Assembly (NCBI GenBank): GCA_038748065.1 | Contig: JBCDJG010000011.1 | Coordinates: 47,071-111,070 of the forward strand | Direction of reading: 5' to 3' | Source: JBCDJG01 sp038748065 | GTDB lineage: Bacteria; Pseudomonadota; Gammaproteobacteria; Pseudomonadales; Halieaceae | Length of the DNA stretch: 64,000 nucleotides | Shown: positions 17,818-27,179 of the stretch, piece by piece | Layout of the letters: every line of letters starts with the position of its first letter | Position numbering within the stretch: the first letter of the stretch is position 1 | Notes under the pieces: model-generated | Database searches by the model: none | The model's input: the letters and a program-made list of their open reading frames with translations, nothing else | Told to the model about the DNA's origin: nothing | Made by a program: the position numbers and the translations under genes

Positions 17818-19491
17818 ATGCCACGTGTTCGCAATCCAATACCGGGGGTCGTGTACCCCTCAAGTGAGGCCTATGAGCGCTATGTCACGCGCGGGCCGCT
17901 GACCGAAGAGTCTTTGGCTGAGGCGATGATGACAGCGCTCGGGCGCTGGCCCGAGCGCATTGCGATCTCGTCGCCGGAGGGGGAGATTACCTACGGCCAG
18001 CTGGATCACGATTCCGATTGCTTCGCGGCGGCGCTGATGGATATGGGCCTCGAACCACTGGATCGTGTGGTGTTCCAGGTGGTGAATAGCCTCGAAATCG
18101 TGGTGGCGGTACTCGCCTGCTGGAAGGCTGATCTGATTCCAGTCTGTACCCTGGCGGCACACCGTGACGCGGAAATCTCTTACCTGGCGCAGCACTCCGG
18201 TGCTAAAGCCCACTTCATCGGTATAGAGGAGCGTTTTGATTTCGTCGAGTTTGCACGGGCTATCGCGGCGAAGACACCCTCCCTCGAGCATCTGGTAGTT
18301 ATCCGCGGTGAGTCGCCTGAGGATCTGCCCAGTATGGCCAGCATGATTGCAGCACAAGATCGTGATTCAGCGCGGGCGCGCATTGAGGCGATTGAACGTG
18401 ACCCTTACCAGGTCACCGTATTCCAGCTTTCTGGTGGTACTACCAGCATCCCGAAGATTATTCCCCGCTTCAGCAATGAGTATCTTTACAACATGCGGGC
18501 CGTGGGTGAATGGCTGGAGTACGATGAAAGTACCGTGACCTTCATGCCCCTGCAGACGATTCATAACGCTGCTATGGCCTGCATCACCTTCCCGGTGTTG
18601 CTGTTTGGTGGCGAAGGAGCGGTCACCGCATCGGCCGACCCATTGACCGTGCTGCAGATGATTATGTCGCGCAAGCCGAGCTACTTCGGTGTGATAGGGG
18701 CCGCCCTGTCGCGTATGCAGCAGGCCGGCATCGTCGAGACCTTGCCGCTCGAGCAGGTAAAAGGCGTAATGAGCCCGGGAGCGGCGCGCCAGACTGAAGA
18801 AGTGCTCGGGGTTAGCGGCTTGCACCTCTTTGGTATGACGGAGGGCCTTATAGCCTTCTCGAGGCCATCGGATCCGGATGAGGCCCGCCTGACAACGATA
18901 GGTCGACCGGTCTCCGCCTGGGATGAAGTTCGAATCCTTGAGCCTGGAACGGAGCGCGAGCTGCCCCACGGTGAGGTAGGTGAAATGGTGTCGCGTGGCC
19001 CCTATACCTTCTGCGGCTACTTTAATGCAGAGGAACGCAACCGTGAGGTATTTACCTCCGATGGTTTTTATCGCTCTGGCGATCTGATGGCGGCACGTGA
19101 GATTGAAGGTGAGATCTACTACTCCTTCGAGGGTCGCCTGAAAGACGTGGTCAGCCGTGGTGGCGAGAAGATCAACTGTGCCGAGGTCGAGCGCGCTGCG
19201 GCGGCGCATCCCGGGATTGGCGATATCATGATTGTGGCTATGCCCGATCCAGACTACGAGGAGCGAGCCTGTGCTTTCGTTATCCCCAGCGGCGACGGCG
19301 ATGCCCCGGACGTTGCGGAACTGGTGGCATTCCTGGTTGACCAGGGTCTCGCCAAGTTCAAGTGCCCCGAGCGTGTAGAACTCATCGACGAATTTCCGGT
19401 GACGGACTCTGGCAAGCCGAGCAAGCCGCTGCTGCGAGCGCTGATACAGGAAAAACTGGCGGATGAGGCCAAGGCGTCGGTCGCCCTGTGA
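17818..19491 (+). CDS. Acyl/aryl-CoA ligase or aryl-AMP ligase (ANL superfamily)
   Basis: 557 residues of the adenylate-forming superfamily. The nucleotide loop appears as LSGGTTSIPKIIPR, and FGMTEG, YRSGDL and the hinge GRLKDVVSRGGEKINCAEVE are all present, with the catalytic lysine near GKPSKPLLR at the C-terminus. The SGGTT loop and overall order resemble 2,3-dihydroxybenzoate-AMP ligases and benzoate-type CoA ligases rather than long-chain fatty ligases. It heads a plus-strand series with two flavin monooxygenases of the aryl-CoA type, which suggests it activates an aromatic or heteroaromatic acid. Product (CoA ester or AMP) not certain. Confidence 0.85.
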   Translation: MPRVRNPIPGVVYPSSEAYERYVTRGPLTEESLAEAMMTALGRWPERIAISSPEGEITYGQLDHDSDCFAAALMDMGLEPLDRVVFQVVNSLEIVVAVLACWKADLIPVCTLAAHRDAEISYLAQHSGAKAHFIGIEERFDFVEFARAIAAKTPSLEHLVVIRGESPEDLPSMASMIAAQDRDSARARIEAIERDPYQVTVFQLSGGTTSIPKIIPRFSNEYLYNMRAVGEWLEYDESTVTFMPLQTIHNAAMACITFPVLLFGGEGAVTASADPLTVLQMIMSRKPSYFGVIGAALSRMQQAGIVETLPLEQVKGVMSPGAARQTEEVLGVSGLHLFGMTEGLIAFSRPSDPDEARLTTIGRPVSAWDEVRILEPGTERELPHGEVGEMVSRGPYTFCGYFNAEERNREVFTSDGFYRSGDLMAAREIEGEIYYSFEGRLKDVVSRGGEKINCAEVERAAAAHPGIGDIMIVAMPDPDYEERACAFVIPSGDGDAPDVAELVAFLVDQGLAKFKCPERVELIDEFPVTDSGKPSKPLLRALIQEKLADEAKASVAL

Positions 19492-19551
19492 GTCAATAGG
19501 CGTTAGAACTGCTAACAAGGGTATTTGGATGACCAGAGGGGGCTCGTAGTC

Positions 19552-20715
19552 ATGCATGTAGGGGTTATCGGGGGCGGCCCGGCTGGCTTGCTCTTCGCTC
19601 GCAAGATCAAGCAGGCCTACCCGGCGTGGCGAGTCGAGGTCTTTGAGCAAAATGCGCGCGACGCGACCTATGGCTTTGGCGTCGGGCTCCTCGGTCAGTC
19701 TCTGAAGTTCATCGAACGCTCCGACCCGGAGTTGCTTGCCGCTATTCACGAAGTCGCACATTCGGCCTCAGCGATGGGTTTTGTGCACCGCGGTGAGACC
19801 GTGGTGGTTGAGGCCGGTCTTGATGGCGAGTCGGTAGCGATTGAGCGTATTGCCCTGCTTAATATTTTGCAGTCGCTCTGTGAGGCTGTCGGCGTTGATC
19901 TGCGCTTTCAGTCAAGAGTGGATGATATCGACCGTCTGCGCGAAGAGGTCGACGTCCTGGTAGCTGCCGATGGCGTCAACAGCCGCGTACGCGAGCGCTA
20001 TGCTTACGCGTTCGGCGCCTCGGTGGAGCCGCAGCGCAACGTATTTGCCTGGTATGCCACCGAGCACCTGTTTGACCCGGCTCTGATGATATTCGAGCAG
20101 GCGGAGGAGGGGCTCGTTATTGCCCATGCCTACCAGTACCGTCCCGACCGTTCTGGCATGGCCATTGAATGCGACCCCGATACCTGGGCGCGTGGTGGCT
20201 TCGGCGATATGACGCCCGAGGCAATGGATGCACGTTTCGCTGAGATCTTTGCGCCTTACCTCGGGGGTAAGCCGCTGCTGTCAGGGACCGTGCGTGTTTT
20301 TTATCCCGCTATCGTTAAAAACGCACAGTGGTCGCATAAGAATGTGGTGCTGATTGGCGATGCTGTGCGCACGGTGCACCCGTCTATCGGCTCCGGCACC
20401 CGCGTGGGCATGCGCGACGCCGACGCGCTGGCGCTGGCCTTCGTGCAGCACGGCGAGGATCTGGATGCGGTGTTCTCTGCCTATCGCTCGAGCCGTCAGT
20501 TCGGCTCGGACCTGTTTCAGCGCGCCGCCATTCAAAGTATCAAATGGTACGAGACACTGGAGGACCGCCTGCACTTTGATCCTGTGACCATGGCCTTCAG
20601 CTACATGCTGCGTACGGGTCGAGTGGATTATGCGCGCTTGCGAGAAACCGACCCCGACTTCGTGCGGCGCTACGAAGCAGCGCCATTGCCGGCGCTCGAG
20701 AGAGGAGCATCCTGA
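19552..20715 (+). CDS. FAD-dependent monooxygenase, aryl-CoA hydroxylase-like
   Basis: 387 residues from ATG 19552, chosen because AGAGGGGG precedes it by nine bases and the protein then starts directly with the FAD-binding strand (HVGVIGGGPAGLLFARKI). Also visible: RDATYGFGV, the DG motif region VLVAADGVNS, and VVLIGDAVRTVHPSIGSGT, the second FAD motif. These match the group of flavoprotein monooxygenases that includes salicylyl-CoA 5-hydroxylase and the N-terminal half of 2-aminobenzoyl-CoA monooxygenase/reductase. Its stop overlaps the start of the flavodoxin-like gene (TGATG), so they are coupled. A paralogue lies at 22448-23572. Confidence 0.85.
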   Translation: MHVGVIGGGPAGLLFARKIKQAYPAWRVEVFEQNARDATYGFGVGLLGQSLKFIERSDPELLAAIHEVAHSASAMGFVHRGETVVVEAGLDGESVAIERIALLNILQSLCEAVGVDLRFQSRVDDIDRLREEVDVLVAADGVNSRVRERYAYAFGASVEPQRNVFAWYATEHLFDPALMIFEQAEEGLVIAHAYQYRPDRSGMAIECDPDTWARGGFGDMTPEAMDARFAEIFAPYLGGKPLLSGTVRVFYPAIVKNAQWSHKNVVLIGDAVRTVHPSIGSGTRVGMRDADALALAFVQHGEDLDAVFSAYRSSRQFGSDLFQRAAIQSIKWYETLEDRLHFDPVTMAFSYMLRTGRVDYARLRETDPDFVRRYEAAPLPALERGAS

Positions 20716-21314
20716 TGTCGAGCGACAAGGGAATAGCAAGTGCCATACCTAACAAACACGTGGCGGTGATCTTCCATAGCGGTATGGGCCATACCTCTTA
20801 CCAGGCGAAAGCCGTGCGCGACGGTGCAGCCAGTGTCCAGGGCGTGGAGGCGAGTCTTGTCTATGTAGAAGATGCGCGGGAGCAGCTTGATGAGCTCTCG
20901 CGGGTTGACGGCATGATCTTTGGCTGCCCGACCTACATGGGCTCGGCATCAGCGGCTTTCAAACAGTTCATGGATGATACCTCGCCCATCTGGCTGGCCC
21001 AGGGTTGGCGCAACAAGGTCGCCGGTGCTTTTACCAATTCCGGCAACCAAAGCGGCGACAAGCTCAGTACCCTCATGCAGCTCAATGTATTTGCGATGCA
21101 GCACGGCATGATCTGGGCCGGACTCGATCTTCCCGGCGGTAATAACGCCAGCAGCGGTGGTGTGGAAGACCTCAACCGGCTGGGTAGCTGGCTGGGGGCC
21201 ATGGCTCAGTCGAATACGGATCAAGGCCTGGAGGGTATCGCCGAAAGTGATTTGCGCACCGCACGCTATCTCGGCGAGCGCATCGCGCGGGTCGTATTGG
21301 CATGGAACCCCTGA
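20715..21314 (+). CDS. Flavodoxin-like NAD(P)H-dependent oxidoreductase (WrbA-like)
   Basis: 199 residues. Flavodoxin-fold landmarks: VIFHSGMGHTSYQAKAV (FMN phosphate loop), IFGCPTYMGSASAAFKQFMD and AGAFTNSGNQSGDK. WrbA-type proteins reduce quinones with NAD(P)H. The ATG overlaps the stop of the monooxygenase gene, so the two are translationally coupled; it might keep a quinone product of the hydroxylase reduced or supply reduced flavin. That link is inference from position. Confidence 0.85.
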   Translation: MSSDKGIASAIPNKHVAVIFHSGMGHTSYQAKAVRDGAASVQGVEASLVYVEDAREQLDELSRVDGMIFGCPTYMGSASAAFKQFMDDTSPIWLAQGWRNKVAGAFTNSGNQSGDKLSTLMQLNVFAMQHGMIWAGLDLPGGNNASSGGVEDLNRLGSWLGAMAQSNTDQGLEGIAESDLRTARYLGERIARVVLAWNP

Positions 21315-21317
21315 CGT

Positions 21318-22295
21318 TCAGGCATTAGCGCCGTGGCTTTTGCGATCAAGTCGCAAACTCAGGTTGGCGAAGATCGCACCGGTGATGTTCAGCCAGACGC
21401 TGAAGGCGGCGCCGGGGAGTGCCGTGATCGGTGAGAAGAACTTGAGCGCCAGCGCGGTGGCAAGGCCAGAATTCTGCATGCCTACCTCGATCGCGACCGT
21501 GCGGCAGATCGCTGCGTCAAAGCCGAGGGCGCGTGCAGCGAGATAGCCCAGAAGCAAGCCAACCACGTTATGCACCAGGGCCGCGAGCATCACGGTCAGG
21601 CCAACGCTGGCCAGATTGTCGGCATTCAATGCCACCACACAGGCAATAATCAGGGCGATAACGAACACAGCTAATAGCGGCAGGGCCGGCTGTATTTTCT
21701 CAATTGCATGCAATAACACCTGGCGCAGCACCAGTCCCAGCCCAACCGGCAGCAGGATGATGTAGAGCAGCGTCTTCAGCATCTCCCAGGCGGGGACCTG
21801 GACTACAGAACCTGCCAGTAGTTGCAGTAAGAGCGGGGTCGCGATAATACTCATGAGCGTAGAAGTGGCCGTCATGGTGATGGACAGGGCCACATTGCCT
21901 CTGGCGAGATAGCTCATGACGTTTGATGCAGTGCCGCCGGCTACGCTGCCTACAAGCACCATGCCAACCATGAGCTCAGAGCCCAGATTCATGATCCGGC
22001 TGATGGCCAGCGCGCTCAGTGGCATGACCAGGAACTGTAGGGCGACACCCGCGAATAGCGCGCTTCTGGCGCCCCGCAGCCCAAGGAAATCAGCGGGTTT
22101 GAGGGTAAGGCCCATGCTGAGCATCACCACCATGAGCAGCGGCACAATGGCCGGCCCCATTGGGCTGAATAGCTCGGGGGCCCAGTAACCCGCAAGGCCG
22201 GCTGCGGGCGCCAGCAGCATGAGCAAGTTCAATATCATATCGGTCGGGGATGGATAACTCGGCGTACTGTAACCCGCAGGCCATGATATCGCCAT
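21318..22295 (-). CDS. Bile acid:sodium symporter (BASS) family transporter
   Basis: Up to 325 residues with about nine to ten hydrophobic segments and the family phrases MGLTLKPADF, GSVAGGTASNVMSYLARGNVALS and EVGMQNSGLATALA, which form the sodium sites. BASS proteins import organic acids with sodium across the inner membrane. The start may be ATG 22238 (protein beginning MILNLLMLLAPAAG) rather than 22295; both are in frame. It is convergent with the flavodoxin gene and divergent from the second monooxygenase, inside the aromatic-acid cluster, so it may import the pathway substrate. Confidence 0.87.
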   Translation of the reverse strand: MAISWPAGYSTPSYPSPTDMILNLLMLLAPAAGLAGYWAPELFSPMGPAIVPLLMVVMLSMGLTLKPADFLGLRGARSALFAGVALQFLVMPLSALAISRIMNLGSELMVGMVLVGSVAGGTASNVMSYLARGNVALSITMTATSTLMSIIATPLLLQLLAGSVVQVPAWEMLKTLLYIILLPVGLGLVLRQVLLHAIEKIQPALPLLAVFVIALIIACVVALNADNLASVGLTVMLAALVHNVVGLLLGYLAARALGFDAAICRTVAIEVGMQNSGLATALALKFFSPITALPGAAFSVWLNITGAIFANLSLRLDRKSHGANA

Positions 22296-22447
22296 GCAGC
22301 GAGTGAGACTCCCGTACCCTTGCTGTCATCAATAGCATTGCTGATCGATAGCGCTTCTTTTCATTGGTTCAGGCCGCCCGGCCTTGGTTAGTATCGCGGT
22401 GTAGACAAGGGGCGGTGCCCCAATCACCAAGGCGAAGGAGTGACCAC

Positions 22448-23572
22448 GTGAGAGTTTGTATTATTGGAGGAGGGCCCTGCGCTCTGTTCCTGGCCATTTT
22501 GCTGAAGTCCCGCGGTACCGAGGAAGACGTATTGGTCGTTGAGCAAAACCCGAGGGATGCAACCTATGGCTTTGGCGTTGCCATGGTTGACTCGGCGATT
22601 GGCAAGCTCAATGACGCCGAGCCGGAGATCATGCGCGGCCTGCAGGAGAAAATGTACTTCGGCACAAGCCAGGTGATCGAGAACAACCAGGGGGAGTTCA
22701 AGGTTGAGTTCGGGCTATCATCCGGCGCCATCACCCGCCTTGATATCCTCAGCACCATGGAACAGCGCTGTCGGGATCTGGGCGTCGAAATTCACCACGA
22801 GCGTCGTGTGAATGATCTGGCGGAATTCGATGACTACGACGTGATTGTAGGCGCCGACGGCGCAAACTCCACGGTTCGCGCGGCGCATGAGGCAGAGTTC
22901 GGTACGCGCAAAACAACCCGTGGCAACTACTTCGTTTGGTGGGGCTGTGCTCATCCGCGCCAGGAGGCTGGCCTGCGCTTTCGCAGCCACCAGAATGGCA
23001 GCATCATGATCCACTACTACTCCTACACGCCCGAGATGTGGACCGTGGTTGGCGAGGTCGATGAGCAAAGCTGGCATGACCTCGGCATGGATAAGATGAC
23101 TAACGCTGAGCGCAAGGCGCTATTTGAAAACGCCTTTGACGACGTTTTCGAAGGCCGGCCGATGATTGAAAACAAGTCAAACTGGCATCAGTTCCAGGCG
23201 GTCGTAAATGAGCGCTGGTCTGTTGGCAATCGTGTGCTGCTTGGCGATGCGCTGTACCGGGCCCACTACTCCATTGGCTCCGGCACACGTATGGCGATGG
23301 AAGATGCACTCGGCCTGGCCAACGCGCTCGCCGAATCGCCCGACGACGTGCTACAGGCGCTCGCGGCCTTTGAAGAAGCAGGCAAGCCCAGGAAGCAGAA
23401 GCTGATGGACGCCACGGTGAAAAGCTACGAATGGTACGAGCATGTCCATGAGAAGCTGGAAATGCCCGTAATCGACTTTGTTGAGGATTTCATGGATCGC
23501 ACTGGGCGTATGCCGCGCGAGCGGCTGGCGCTTTATGCCCCCAACCTTGTTGCAGCGATGGATGCACGATGA
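22448..23572 (+). CDS. FAD-dependent monooxygenase, aryl-CoA hydroxylase-like (second copy)
   Basis: 374 residues from GTG 22448, which has AAGGAG nearby and gives MRVCIIGGGPCALFLAILL, the FAD-binding strand. RDATYGFGV, DVIVGADGANS and VLLGDALYRAHYSIGSGT follow at the same places as in the monooxygenase at 19552, so the two are same-family paralogues but clearly diverged. Probably hydroxylates an aromatic ring carried as a CoA ester or free acid. Its stop overlaps the ATG of the maleate isomerase gene, a strong hint that both act in one pathway. Confidence 0.85.
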   Translation: MRVCIIGGGPCALFLAILLKSRGTEEDVLVVEQNPRDATYGFGVAMVDSAIGKLNDAEPEIMRGLQEKMYFGTSQVIENNQGEFKVEFGLSSGAITRLDILSTMEQRCRDLGVEIHHERRVNDLAEFDDYDVIVGADGANSTVRAAHEAEFGTRKTTRGNYFVWWGCAHPRQEAGLRFRSHQNGSIMIHYYSYTPEMWTVVGEVDEQSWHDLGMDKMTNAERKALFENAFDDVFEGRPMIENKSNWHQFQAVVNERWSVGNRVLLGDALYRAHYSIGSGTRMAMEDALGLANALAESPDDVLQALAAFEEAGKPRKQKLMDATVKSYEWYEHVHEKLEMPVIDFVEDFMDRTGRMPRERLALYAPNLVAAMDAR

Positions 23573-24321
23573 TGCCAAGGGCCTACCGAATCGGGCAGAT
23601 TGTGCCCAGCTCCAATACCACGATGGAAACGGAAATTCCCGCCATGCTGCGCGCCCGCGAGGCGGTCCGTGAAGAGCGTTTTACCTTCCATTCGAGCCGC
23701 ATGCGCATGCAGAAGGTGACCAAGGAGCAGCTGGAGGCCATGGATGCTGATTCCCTGCGCTGTGCGGCTGAGCTGGCTGACGCTGACGTGGACGTCATGG
23801 GCTACGCTTGCCTGGTAGCGATTATGAGCATGGGCATTGGTTATCACCGGCGCAGCGAGGAACGCCTCGCGGCCGTCGCCAGCGACACCGGCCATCCCGC
23901 ACCTATTGTGACCTCCGCAGGTGCCTTGGTGGATGGTCTCAGGGATCTGAAAGCTCAGCGTATCGCGATCGTGACACCTTATATGCGCCCGCTGACCGAT
24001 CTGGTGGTGAGTTATATCGAAGCCGAAGGTATCGAGGTGATCGACAGCATCGCACTGGAAATCCCCGACAACCTTGAGGTCGGGCGACGCGACCCCATGA
24101 AGCTGGTGACAGATGTTGAAGGCTTGAACATCGAAGGCGCGGACGCGGTGGTGATTTCCGCCTGCGTGCAAATGCCTTCGCTGCCTGCTATCGAGGCAGT
24201 GCAGGATAAGCTCGGGCTGCCTGTTACGACCGCGGCAGCATGCACCACGCGCAAGCTGTTGCAGGCTCTTGACCTCGAGCCTGTCACGCCGGGGGCGGGG
24301 GCGGTGCTCTCAAATCAGTAA
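23569..24321 (+). CDS. Maleate cis-trans isomerase-like (Asp/Glu racemase superfamily)
   Basis: 250 residues. The opening YRIGQIVPSSNTTMETEIPA is almost diagnostic for maleate isomerases such as NicE, and the two catalytic cysteines are present: one in MGYACLVAIMSMG (about residue 84) and one in VISACVQMPSLP (about 204). Maleate isomerase turns maleate into fumarate and completes nicotinate or gentisate-like ring degradation. Its ATG overlaps the stop of the monooxygenase gene. This is the best clue that the surrounding genes end in maleate or a substituted maleate; a related arylmalonate-decarboxylase-type activity is the alternative. Confidence 0.87.
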   Translation: MMPRAYRIGQIVPSSNTTMETEIPAMLRAREAVREERFTFHSSRMRMQKVTKEQLEAMDADSLRCAAELADADVDVMGYACLVAIMSMGIGYHRRSEERLAAVASDTGHPAPIVTSAGALVDGLRDLKAQRIAIVTPYMRPLTDLVVSYIEAEGIEVIDSIALEIPDNLEVGRRDPMKLVTDVEGLNIEGADAVVISACVQMPSLPAIEAVQDKLGLPVTTAAACTTRKLLQALDLEPVTPGAGAVLSNQ

Positions 24322-24357
24322 TGCAGGAAGCCTGGGCCGGTTCCCGGCGTTTACAGA

Positions 24358-25383
24358 TCAGGCAGCCGCCGTTTTTATCGCCTGGCCTATGCCCTCGTGG
24401 TAACCGCCGTCACTGTAGCCTTCGCCGCTGAAGACGCTGGCAGCGCATACGTCGAAAACGTCGCCATAGCGCTTGGTGAGCTGCTCACCGATATGAGCGG
24501 GTTCACCAACGATGGCGATTTTATTGAGCAGCGTGTCATCAATGCGTCGGCCCATCTCGACCCACTCGCCTGCTTTGGACAGTTGGTTTAACTCACCCTG
24601 AAGCTCACCGTAGCCAACGGAGTCGAGCACGCCCTTGTAGGCAGGTGTCGAACCATAGAAGGCGATCTGGTTAACTGCCGCTGTTTTCACTTGCTCAAAT
24701 TGCTCTTCCGTCTCGCCGGTGACGAAGAAGGGCGCGCCTACCACCTGCAGGCTGTCTCGAGTGCGACCGGCCTTCGCGAGGCCGGATTCGATTGCCGGTA
24801 GCGTCACGGTGCGAATGTATTCATCGGTTGTAAAGGCGTGCAAGAGGATGCCGTCTGCCACCTCAGCGGCGCCTTCGGTCATCAGAGGTCCGACTGCGGC
24901 GGTATAAACGGGTGGCGCGCCGTAGCGCTTGTCCGATGGTGTGAACATCGGTGTCATCAGCGTGTGATTGTAGAACTCGCCACGGAAATCCAGCGCTTCA
25001 CCCTCGTACCAACAGGCCCAGATTGCCTTTAGCGCCATCACATATTCCCGCATGCGCGCCGCCGGCTTGCCCCATGGCATGCTGTATCGCTTTTCGATAT
25101 GCGGTTTGATTTGTGAGCCGATGCCCAGGATGAAGCGGCCGCCAGAGAGTGAGTTAATGTCGTGTGCCTGTAAAGCGAGGGTCATAGGCGAGCGCGCAAA
25201 AGCCACGGCGATGCTGGTCATGAGATGAGCCTTGCTGGTGCTTGTCGCGGCCATGGCAAGCTGGATCAGTGGATCATGCCCCAGCTCCACGCTCGAGAGG
25301 ATGTCTGCACCCTGGCTTTCCAGGGCGGCGGCTTCTGCGGCGATTTCGGGCAGTTCGCCCATCAGTCCGGCGGCGGTTTTCAT
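24358..25383 (-). CDS. LLM-class F420-dependent oxidoreductase (TIGR03617-like)
   Basis: 341 residues in the luciferase-like monooxygenase fold. ATG 25383 is chosen because AAGGA lies seven bases upstream; a TTG 18 bp earlier is less likely. Typical stretches are SIAVAFARSPMTLALQAHDIN, GGRFILGIGSQIKPHIEKRY and GDVFDVCAASVFSGEG. Such proteins use F420 or FMN to oxidise alcohols, lactones or other small molecules; which cofactor is used here cannot be seen, and F420 use in Gammaproteobacteria should not be assumed. It is convergent with the maleate isomerase gene and divergent from an acyl-CoA ligase. Confidence 0.85.
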   Translation of the reverse strand: MKTAAGLMGELPEIAAEAAALESQGADILSSVELGHDPLIQLAMAATSTSKAHLMTSIAVAFARSPMTLALQAHDINSLSGGRFILGIGSQIKPHIEKRYSMPWGKPAARMREYVMALKAIWACWYEGEALDFRGEFYNHTLMTPMFTPSDKRYGAPPVYTAAVGPLMTEGAAEVADGILLHAFTTDEYIRTVTLPAIESGLAKAGRTRDSLQVVGAPFFVTGETEEQFEQVKTAAVNQIAFYGSTPAYKGVLDSVGYGELQGELNQLSKAGEWVEMGRRIDDTLLNKIAIVGEPAHIGEQLTKRYGDVFDVCAASVFSGEGYSDGGYHEGIGQAIKTAAA

Positions 25384-25487
25384 GCGAGAATCCTTAGACA
25401 ATTTGCGGAAATGGGGCCTATCCTAGCCGGTTCTGGTGATGTAGTCTCGCCCCATAACAGAACACCCGCAGGCGAGGAGCAAATACG

Positions 25488-27140
25488 ATGCAAACCGATA
25501 CACTGGCGCACTGCCTTGAGCACTGGGTAAAAGAGACCCCCGACCGGGTCTGGCTGCGTGACCTCAGAGAGGGCGGCGGCGAGTACACCTGGGCACAGGC
25601 GCAGACTGAGATTCATGCCGCCGGCGCTGCGCTGGAGAAGCGTTTCGGTCACGGCACGCGCATGTTGGTGCTGTCGCGTAACTGCCCGCACTGGTTTTTT
25701 GCGGACCTGGCGATCATAGGTTCTGGCAATGTGACTGTCCCCTTATTCACCACGCATCCACCGGCGACAGCCGGTTACATCGCTGAATTCACTGAGTCCA
25801 AAGTCATCTTTGTTGGCGAGAGCCCTAACTGGGAGACTATTCGGCCTGCTATGCCCGAGGGTATTACCGTCATCTCGTTGCCAGGCGCAGAGGTAGCGGG
25901 AGCGGACATGACATGGGCAGAGCTGATCGCCGAGGGGGAGGGGAGTACACCCGAATTCGAAGGGAAGTCTGATGATGTAGTGTCGCTGGTCTTTACCTCG
26001 GGCACGACCGGTTTGCCCAAGGGTGTGATTCAGACGCACGATAGCAGTATCGTGCCCATCCGCCGCGCCTTTGACTATCTCGACATGATGGATCACCCCA
26101 CCCCCCGTTATTTTTCCTATCTGCCACTGTCGCATATCGCCGAGCGACAGATCGTTGAGTATTCATCCATGCAAACCGGCGGTGAGGTGTTCTTTATCGA
26201 TGCCCTGGAGCACCTGGCGCGAGATATGGCTAAGGCGAGACCTCACGTCTTTTTTGGCGCGCCCCGGGTGTGGGAGCAGCTCCAGGGTGCAGTCATTAAT
26301 CAGTTCGGTGGCCAGGAAGCCTTCGATGCAGCGATGGCCAGCGATCCGGAGGGCGTCGGCAAGCTGGTGCTCGGAGGCCTTGGGCTCGATGAGGTTAAGG
26401 TCTGCCTGGTGGCGGCCGCGCCAACACCGCCGCCGCTGCTGCACTGGTGGCATGCGCTGGGCTTGATGCTGGTGGAAGGTTTCGGGCAGACCGAGGCCAT
26501 GGCCCTGATTTTGAGTAAAGAAGATAGCTGGCGAATCGGCTCCGTGGGTAAGGCCATGGACGGCGTCGATGTTCGTCTCACCGAGGAGGATGAACTGGTT
26601 GTCCGTGCGGACGGCTTCACGCCTGGTTACTACAAGAACCCGGAGAAGACGGACGAGTTAATCAAGGATGGCTGGCTGTATACCGGCGACAAGGCGCGCA
26701 TCGATGACGATGGCTTCATCTACATCACCGGGCGGGTCAAGGATTACTTTAAGACGATTCAGGGCAAGTTTGTCGCTCCGCCGCCGATCGAAGGCGCATT
26801 CGCAGAGAGCCACCTGGTCGAGCAGCAGTGTCTTATGGGGCGCGGCCTGTCGAAAACTGTCATGGTAGCCGTACTGTCTGAGGCCGGGAAGTCCGAAGAC
26901 CAGGCGACGGTAGAGTCCGCCCTGAGCGCCAAGGTAGCTGAGATCAACGATACGATAGAGAAACATGCACGCATCGGCGCTCTCATTCTCTCGACGGAAC
27001 TCTGGGCTATTGAGAACGAGATTCTCACCCCTACCCTGAAGATTCGCCGCGAGAAGATCGAGGAACGCTTCGGTGAGTTGGCCGCCGAGTTAGCCAGGAG
27101 TGCCGCCGAGCAGCGCAAACTGCTGCTGCACTGGGATTAA
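25488..27140 (+). CDS. AMP-dependent acyl-CoA synthetase
   Basis: 550 residues of the ANL superfamily with LVFTSGTTGLPKGVIQTH (nucleotide loop), FGAPRVWEQL, GFGQTEAMALI, YTGDKARIDDDG and GRVKDYFKTIQGKFVAPPPIE with hinge lysine. The FGAPRVWE motif is typical of long-chain or eukaryotic-type acyl-CoA synthetases, so this is probably a fatty acyl or bulky acid CoA ligase, unlike the EntE-like ligase at 17818. ATG 25488 is preceded by GGCGAGGAGC. It diverges from the LLM oxidoreductase and reads toward the YkvI-like gene 39 bp further on. Confidence 0.88.
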   Translation: MQTDTLAHCLEHWVKETPDRVWLRDLREGGGEYTWAQAQTEIHAAGAALEKRFGHGTRMLVLSRNCPHWFFADLAIIGSGNVTVPLFTTHPPATAGYIAEFTESKVIFVGESPNWETIRPAMPEGITVISLPGAEVAGADMTWAELIAEGEGSTPEFEGKSDDVVSLVFTSGTTGLPKGVIQTHDSSIVPIRRAFDYLDMMDHPTPRYFSYLPLSHIAERQIVEYSSMQTGGEVFFIDALEHLARDMAKARPHVFFGAPRVWEQLQGAVINQFGGQEAFDAAMASDPEGVGKLVLGGLGLDEVKVCLVAAAPTPPPLLHWWHALGLMLVEGFGQTEAMALILSKEDSWRIGSVGKAMDGVDVRLTEEDELVVRADGFTPGYYKNPEKTDELIKDGWLYTGDKARIDDDGFIYITGRVKDYFKTIQGKFVAPPPIEGAFAESHLVEQQCLMGRGLSKTVMVAVLSEAGKSEDQATVESALSAKVAEINDTIEKHARIGALILSTELWAIENEILTPTLKIRREKIEERFGELAAELARSAAEQRKLLLHWD

Positions 27141-27179
27141 GCGACACCTCTGTATAACTGACTGTTTTTCGCTGATCGT

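Noticed and set aside
18367..19761. Long open frame (464 codons) on the minus strand opposite the EntE-like ligase
   Set aside because: It overlaps a clearly conserved ligase on the other strand, has no recognisable domain, and runs past the ligase end into the monooxygenase gene. It is a by-product of GC-rich codon use.
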